Assembly: GCA_945876745.1 (NCBI GenBank)
Contig: CAMCPL010000010.1
Location: forward strand, 1-64,000
DNA length: 64,000 bases
Direction: 5' to 3'
Source of the DNA: an uncultured Clostridia bacterium
GTDB taxonomy: Bacteria; Bacillota; Clostridia; Oscillospirales; Acutalibacteraceae
This document shows positions 60,406 to 64,000 of this stretch, piece by piece. Position 1 is the stretch's first letter. Each line of letters begins with the position of its first letter. Below the pieces are notes generated by a model. That model was not told where the DNA came from. It worked only from the letters and a program-made list of their open reading frames with translations, and searched no databases. The position numbers were made by a program, and so were the translations under genes.

Positions 60406-61908
60406 ATGACAGTTCCCGCAAAAAGAAGTAAAAGACAAAATCTCTTTACGAAATACTTTTTGCTTTTTATGGGCATATTGCTTACTGCGTTTGCCATACT
60501 CGGACTTGTTCTTATCGGAATAGTAAACACATATTCTCTTAAAGAAAAGACGTCTATTTTGAGCGAAAATACTCAAACACTTTCAAAAGCCGTCGCACAG
60601 GATATGATTGTAAACGATATGAACTCCGCATACAGCTTTGATAAGGTAATGATATGCGAGAATCTGAATATGGTTTCCGGCTGTATTGATGCAGACGTTT
60701 TCGTTTGCGATGCCGGCGGAAGTATAATTATGTGTAAGGAGCAAACAGGAGTTCAGGGACTGAAATCAGGCAGTATGGCTTGCAAAGCGCACCGAACTAT
60801 GTTTATTGACGATAGGCTTATTCAGCGAGTATACGAGGGTGAATCTGTCGGCAAAACCACATTAAACGGCGAAATGTACTATGTTGTAGGCTCGCCGATT
60901 GTATCGAGCTACGACAATAAGGATTTGCACGAAAACGGACAGATTATAGGTTGCGTTTTTGCCGTAACTCCTGCCGGTACAACCGATATTGTTTCTCTTA
61001 TCTTCAAGGTGTTCCTTATAGTTGCACTGAATTGCCTTTGCTTTGCCGGTGTGTTTATCTGGATACTGACAAAGAAGATGGTAACTCCGCTTCAGCAAAT
61101 GAGCCTTGCGGCAAAGAAGTTTGCAGTCGGCGACTTTTCGTATAGAGTAAATGTAAAAACAAATGACGAGCTTTCCGATTTGGGCTATGCGTTTAATGAA
61201 ATGGCTGACGCGCTTGATAAGCTCGAAAGCTCACGACGTTCATTCGTTGCGAATGTATCTCACGAGCTGAAAACGCCGATGACCTCAATTGCAGGCTTTA
61301 TTGACGGCATTTTGGACGGAACTATTCCGAAGGAAAAAGAAGATTACTATTTGAAAATAGTGTCTGACGAGGTTCGACGACTTTCGCGGCTTGTTGTTGC
61401 TATGCTTAATATGAGCAAGATTGAAAGCGGCGATTTCCAAATGAAGCCGAAGCCTTACAACATATGTGACCAGATTATTCATATTCTTCTCACCTTTGAA
61501 CAAAAGATTGAAAGCAAGAATATTGAAATTATCGGTCTTGAAAATATCGGAGTGCATTATGTGCTTGCCGACCCTGATATGATTTATCAAGTTGTATATA
61601 ACCTGTTTGATAACGCCGTAAAGTTTACTAATAGCGGCGGATATATTGCCATTGAGGTTAGTGACGAGGGCGAAAATATCAGGATAAGCATAAAAAACAG
61701 CGGCGACGGTATTGATTCAAATGAACTTGTTCATATATTTGAACGCTTTTACAAGGTTGATAAATCACGCTCGCTTGACTCAAAGGGAGCAGGCTTGGGT
61801 CTTTATATAGTCAAGACAATGGTTGAAATGCACGGCGGCAGAATTTTTGCACGCTCCGACAGCAAAACCGAGGCGGAATTTGTTTTCACTCTGCCAAAGA
61901 AAAAATGA
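60406..61908 (+). CDS. Membrane sensor histidine kinase
   Basis: The 500-residue protein has two membrane helices (residues 18-40 and 200-222) with an extracellular sensing domain of about 160 residues between them, a HAMP linker (KKMVTPLQQMSLAAKKF), a HisKA domain with the phospho-accepting His in ANVSHELKTPMTS near 288, and the ATPase with DNAVKFTNSGG and GAGLGLYIVK. It is the partner of the response regulator in front. The htrA gene follows. Confidence 0.95.
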   Translation: MTVPAKRSKRQNLFTKYFLLFMGILLTAFAILGLVLIGIVNTYSLKEKTSILSENTQTLSKAVAQDMIVNDMNSAYSFDKVMICENLNMVSGCIDADVFVCDAGGSIIMCKEQTGVQGLKSGSMACKAHRTMFIDDRLIQRVYEGESVGKTTLNGEMYYVVGSPIVSSYDNKDLHENGQIIGCVFAVTPAGTTDIVSLIFKVFLIVALNCLCFAGVFIWILTKKMVTPLQQMSLAAKKFAVGDFSYRVNVKTNDELSDLGYAFNEMADALDKLESSRRSFVANVSHELKTPMTSIAGFIDGILDGTIPKEKEDYYLKIVSDEVRRLSRLVVAMLNMSKIESGDFQMKPKPYNICDQIIHILLTFEQKIESKNIEIIGLENIGVHYVLADPDMIYQVVYNLFDNAVKFTNSGGYIAIEVSDEGENIRISIKNSGDGIDSNELVHIFERFYKVDKSRSLDSKGAGLGLYIVKTMVEMHGGRIFARSDSKTEAEFVFTLPKKK

Positions 61909-61920
61909 TATTATCGGATG

Positions 61921-61956
61921 ACGGCGAATATGATATTCACTCTTGAATATCGCCGT
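61921..61956 (+). other. Hairpin between the kinase gene and htrA
   Basis: ACGGCGA and TCGCCGT form a 7-bp stem around a 22-base loop. No T-run follows, so it may be an mRNA-processing or stability element rather than a terminator. Confidence 0.4.
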
Positions 61957-61981
61957 TACCCCGTAAAGGAGATAATTTATA

Positions 61982-63472
61982 ATGGACGAATTTAATAACA
62001 ACCAAAACGGTGTGCCTAACGGTAATTCATCAAACGGCGTGAACGGCGAGTATCATTTCGTACCGCCGAAACAACCGCAACAGAACAATAATGCGCAAAA
62101 CGACAATCAACAGCAAAACGGATATTACTATCAGAGTGTGAACACGCCGAATAACGGACAATCGTTTCAGCAAAGAAACGCACAGCAAAATCCGTTTGCC
62201 TATAATCCTCAGCCGAGTGTTGTCGTAAACGGCAAGGCGATAAATGCCGATAAGCACAAGAAAAATAATAAGGCGCTTAAAATAGTTATTGCAATAATCG
62301 CTGTGTGCGCAGTTATTTCGATAGTCGGAATAGTTCTTTCGTTTATCGGCACGAATTCTTCTTCAAAAAAGGATAACGATATTTCAGCAAGTGACGATGC
62401 TTCCGCTTCAATCAGCGATTCAAACGAAGCGGCAAAAAAGGATGCCGACGGAAATTATACCGTAGCAGGCGTTGCGGCAGAAAATATGGACTCCTGCGTT
62501 CTTATCAGCGTTTATTCCACGCCGAGCTCTTATGATTATTTCTTCGGCTTCGGCTCGCAGAATAATAACGGCTCGTCCGGTAATTCAACGCTTTCGGGCG
62601 AGGGCTCCGGTGTTATTATGAGCGAGGGCAACGGCAAAACATATATTATAACCTGCGCTCACGTTATTTCGGACGGCTCCACCTTTAAGGTTACGCTCAA
62701 TGACGGCACGGAATATGACGCTTCTATGGTAGGCTATGACGCTCAAACGGATATCGGTGTACTGTCGATTAACGAAACGGGCTTGAAAATTGCAACCTTC
62801 GGCGACAGCGATGATATTGATGTCGGCGAGCAATGTGTTGCAATCGGTTGTCCGGGCGGCAGTAAGTTTATGAACAGTGTTGCAACAGGTATCGTGTCTG
62901 CGCTTGACAGACCGGTATCGTCCTCGATAGGCTATGATAACGAATGTATCCAAACCGATACTGCAATAAATCCCGGTAATTCGGGCGGCGCCTTGTTCAA
63001 TATGCAGGGACAGGTAATCGGCATTAATTCCTCAAAAATTGCTTCAACTGAATACGAGGGAATGGGCTTCGCAGTACCGAGTAATACGGCGGTCGAAACT
63101 GCAAACAGCCTTATCAAAAACGGCTACGTCGCAGGCAGAGCAAAGCTCGGAATAACCTACGCTCCGATTACAAACGCTTCAAATGCAAACGCAATTTTGA
63201 ATGCCCTTGCCGAAAAAGGCTATAAGGATGCAAAAGGTGCGATGATTGTTAACGAGATAAGCTCCGAATCCGACCTTGCCAATAAGGACGTTAAGCAGTA
63301 CGATATGATTGTTGCAATAAACGGCGAAACGCTCACCTCTATCGACATTCTTACTTCGACCCTGAGCGACTCAAAGCCGGGCGATACCGTAACGCTCACA
63401 ATCGCAAGAATTGAAAATAATCAAATCAAGACCTTCGATATCGACTGCAAACTTATCGAAAGCAAAGGCTGA
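61982..63472 (+). CDS. htrA: HtrA/DegP-type membrane serine protease
   Basis: The 496-residue protein has a cytoplasmic N-terminal 95 residues rich in Asn and Gln, a membrane helix (100-122, IVIAIIAVCAVISIVGIVLS), a Ser/Asp-rich linker, a trypsin-like protease domain with His in TCAHVI, Asp in QTDIGVL and Ser in NPGNSGGALFN, and one PDZ domain (about 395-490). It degrades or refolds misfolded exported proteins. It is downstream of a two-component system, as often for HtrA. AAAGGAG precedes the ATG. Confidence 0.95.
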   Translation: MDEFNNNQNGVPNGNSSNGVNGEYHFVPPKQPQQNNNAQNDNQQQNGYYYQSVNTPNNGQSFQQRNAQQNPFAYNPQPSVVVNGKAINADKHKKNNKALKIVIAIIAVCAVISIVGIVLSFIGTNSSSKKDNDISASDDASASISDSNEAAKKDADGNYTVAGVAAENMDSCVLISVYSTPSSYDYFFGFGSQNNNGSSGNSTLSGEGSGVIMSEGNGKTYIITCAHVISDGSTFKVTLNDGTEYDASMVGYDAQTDIGVLSINETGLKIATFGDSDDIDVGEQCVAIGCPGGSKFMNSVATGIVSALDRPVSSSIGYDNECIQTDTAINPGNSGGALFNMQGQVIGINSSKIASTEYEGMGFAVPSNTAVETANSLIKNGYVAGRAKLGITYAPITNASNANAILNALAEKGYKDAKGAMIVNEISSESDLANKDVKQYDMIVAINGETLTSIDILTSTLSDSKPGDTVTLTIARIENNQIKTFDIDCKLIESKG

Positions 63473-63481
63473 TAAATAACA

Positions 63482-63516
63482 AAAACACCTTGAAGACTAA
63501 AATTTCAAGGTGTTTT
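63482..63516. terminator. Bidirectional terminator after htrA
   Basis: A 13-bp perfect stem (AAAACACCTTGAA with TTCAAGGTGTTTT) lies between the convergent htrA and DUF218 genes. T-rich sequence flanks both ends. Confidence 0.85.
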
Positions 63517-63522
63517 CTCTTT

Positions 63523-64000
63523 CTAATTTAGATATATTTGATATACTATTGCGAAGATTTCTCTTGTTGCAAACGGCATATATCCGTTCCATCTTGTTTT
63601 ACAAGGATATGAATATGCGTTGAACCCGCTTCGCTTTGCAAATTCCAACGCTCGATATTCGTGAAATTCATTCGTCACAACGAGAAGCTCGTCTGCTTTA
63701 ATACCCTTGCTTTCAAGTAGCTTTGCGGTATTTTCAAAGTTTTCTTTTGTTGATTTTGATTTGTCTTCGATTATCAGCCTTGACGGTTCAATTTCTTTGT
63801 CAACCAAGTAGTTGAACATACATTGGGCTTCGGATATTTTTTCGTTGCTTCCCTGACCGCCGCTTAAAACGGCTTTTGAATTTGGATTGGCTGAAAGATA
63901 ATCATGCGCCGTGTTCAGTCTTTGCGTAAGAAAAACTCCGGGTTGGTCGCCTCGTAAAACACAACCCAAAACGATTATATATTCTGTTTCGAGCTTAACC
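63523..64000 (-). CDS. DUF218 (YdcF-like) protein, partial at right edge
   Basis: Only the C-terminal about 159 codons are in the window; the reading frame remains open to base 64000 on the minus strand (YIIVLGCVLRGDQPG). Family motifs are LGCVLRGDQPG near the start of the domain, AVLSGGQGSNEKISEA and IIEDKSKSTKENFEN. DUF218 proteins are cytoplasmic-membrane-associated, YdcF binds S-adenosylmethionine, and others act in cell envelope work. The ORF track starts at an internal methionine and so is too short. Confidence 0.85.
   Translation of the reverse strand, partial: VKLETEYIIVLGCVLRGDQPGVFLTQRLNTAHDYLSANPNSKAVLSGGQGSNEKISEAQCMFNYLVDKEIEPSRLIIEDKSKSTKENFENTAKLLESKGIKADELLVVTNEFHEYRALEFAKRSGFNAYSYPCKTRWNGYMPFATREIFAIVYQIYLN

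Overview
The window looks like a chromosomal segment from a spore-forming, anaerobic Firmicute of the class Clostridia, most like the Ruminococcaceae/Oscillospiraceae. The evidence is a contiguous sigK-type sporulation sigma gene, a single-polypeptide pyruvate:ferredoxin oxidoreductase, the gene order rnc - radical SAM - smc - ftsY, Gram-positive -35/-10 promoters with strong Shine-Dalgarno sites, and a secreted leucine-rich-repeat protein ending in a dockerin-like module. The species cannot be named from the sequence alone. No rRNA, tRNA or CRISPR array was found.

Bases 1-5700 form an accessory island, visibly more AT-rich in its genes than the rest. It contains twelve copies of a short palindrome sharing the core GGGGACGGTTC. 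They fall into two families with different but self-complementary outer stems. With them are one partial, one truncated and one nonsense-interrupted copy of an IS200-like (RAYT-type) transposase, remnants of an RHS/YD-repeat protein and of an NlpC/P60 protein, and four intact small genes. One of these resembles Imm11 immunity proteins, one resembles SUFU-type immunity proteins, and two encode unknown membrane proteins. The palindromes sit at the gene boundaries, so the island resembles a set of orphan immunity genes bracketed by REP-like elements. A copy of the sequence upstream of rimP, including its promoter, has been duplicated into this island.

Bases 5.7-17 kb hold a long translation/RNA operon: rimP, nusA, rnpM (ylxR), ylxQ, infB, rbfA, nrnA, truB, ribF and a HAD phosphatase, followed by an ECF vitamin transporter module (ecfT, fused ecfA, S component). 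Next come purF and nifJ, each with its own promoter. From 22 to 28.7 kb there is a pseudo-sortase pair, a GNAT-like acyltransferase, bioY with a BirA-type operator, a TtcA-like thiolase, sigK, and a divergent pair (HPr-kinase-like and DUF4430 lipoprotein). Two of these genes look leaderless.

Bases 28.9-46.7 kb are a dense housekeeping run: a TrmH-type methyltransferase, dprA, topA, trmFO, plsX, rnc, radical SAM, smc, ftsY, rdgB, yhbY, nadD, yqeK, rsfS and leuS. An ArsR regulator and the LRR/dockerin protein follow. Bases 49-53.3 kb carry the purine genes purE, purM, purN, an archaeal-type (PurO-like) IMP cyclohydrolase, and purD. The last 10 kb carry an efflux adaptor and FtsX-type permease without their ATPase, ilvC and a GntR regulator with similar promoter repeats, a DUF815 ATPase, a two-component system followed by an HtrA protease, and a partial DUF218 gene at the right edge.
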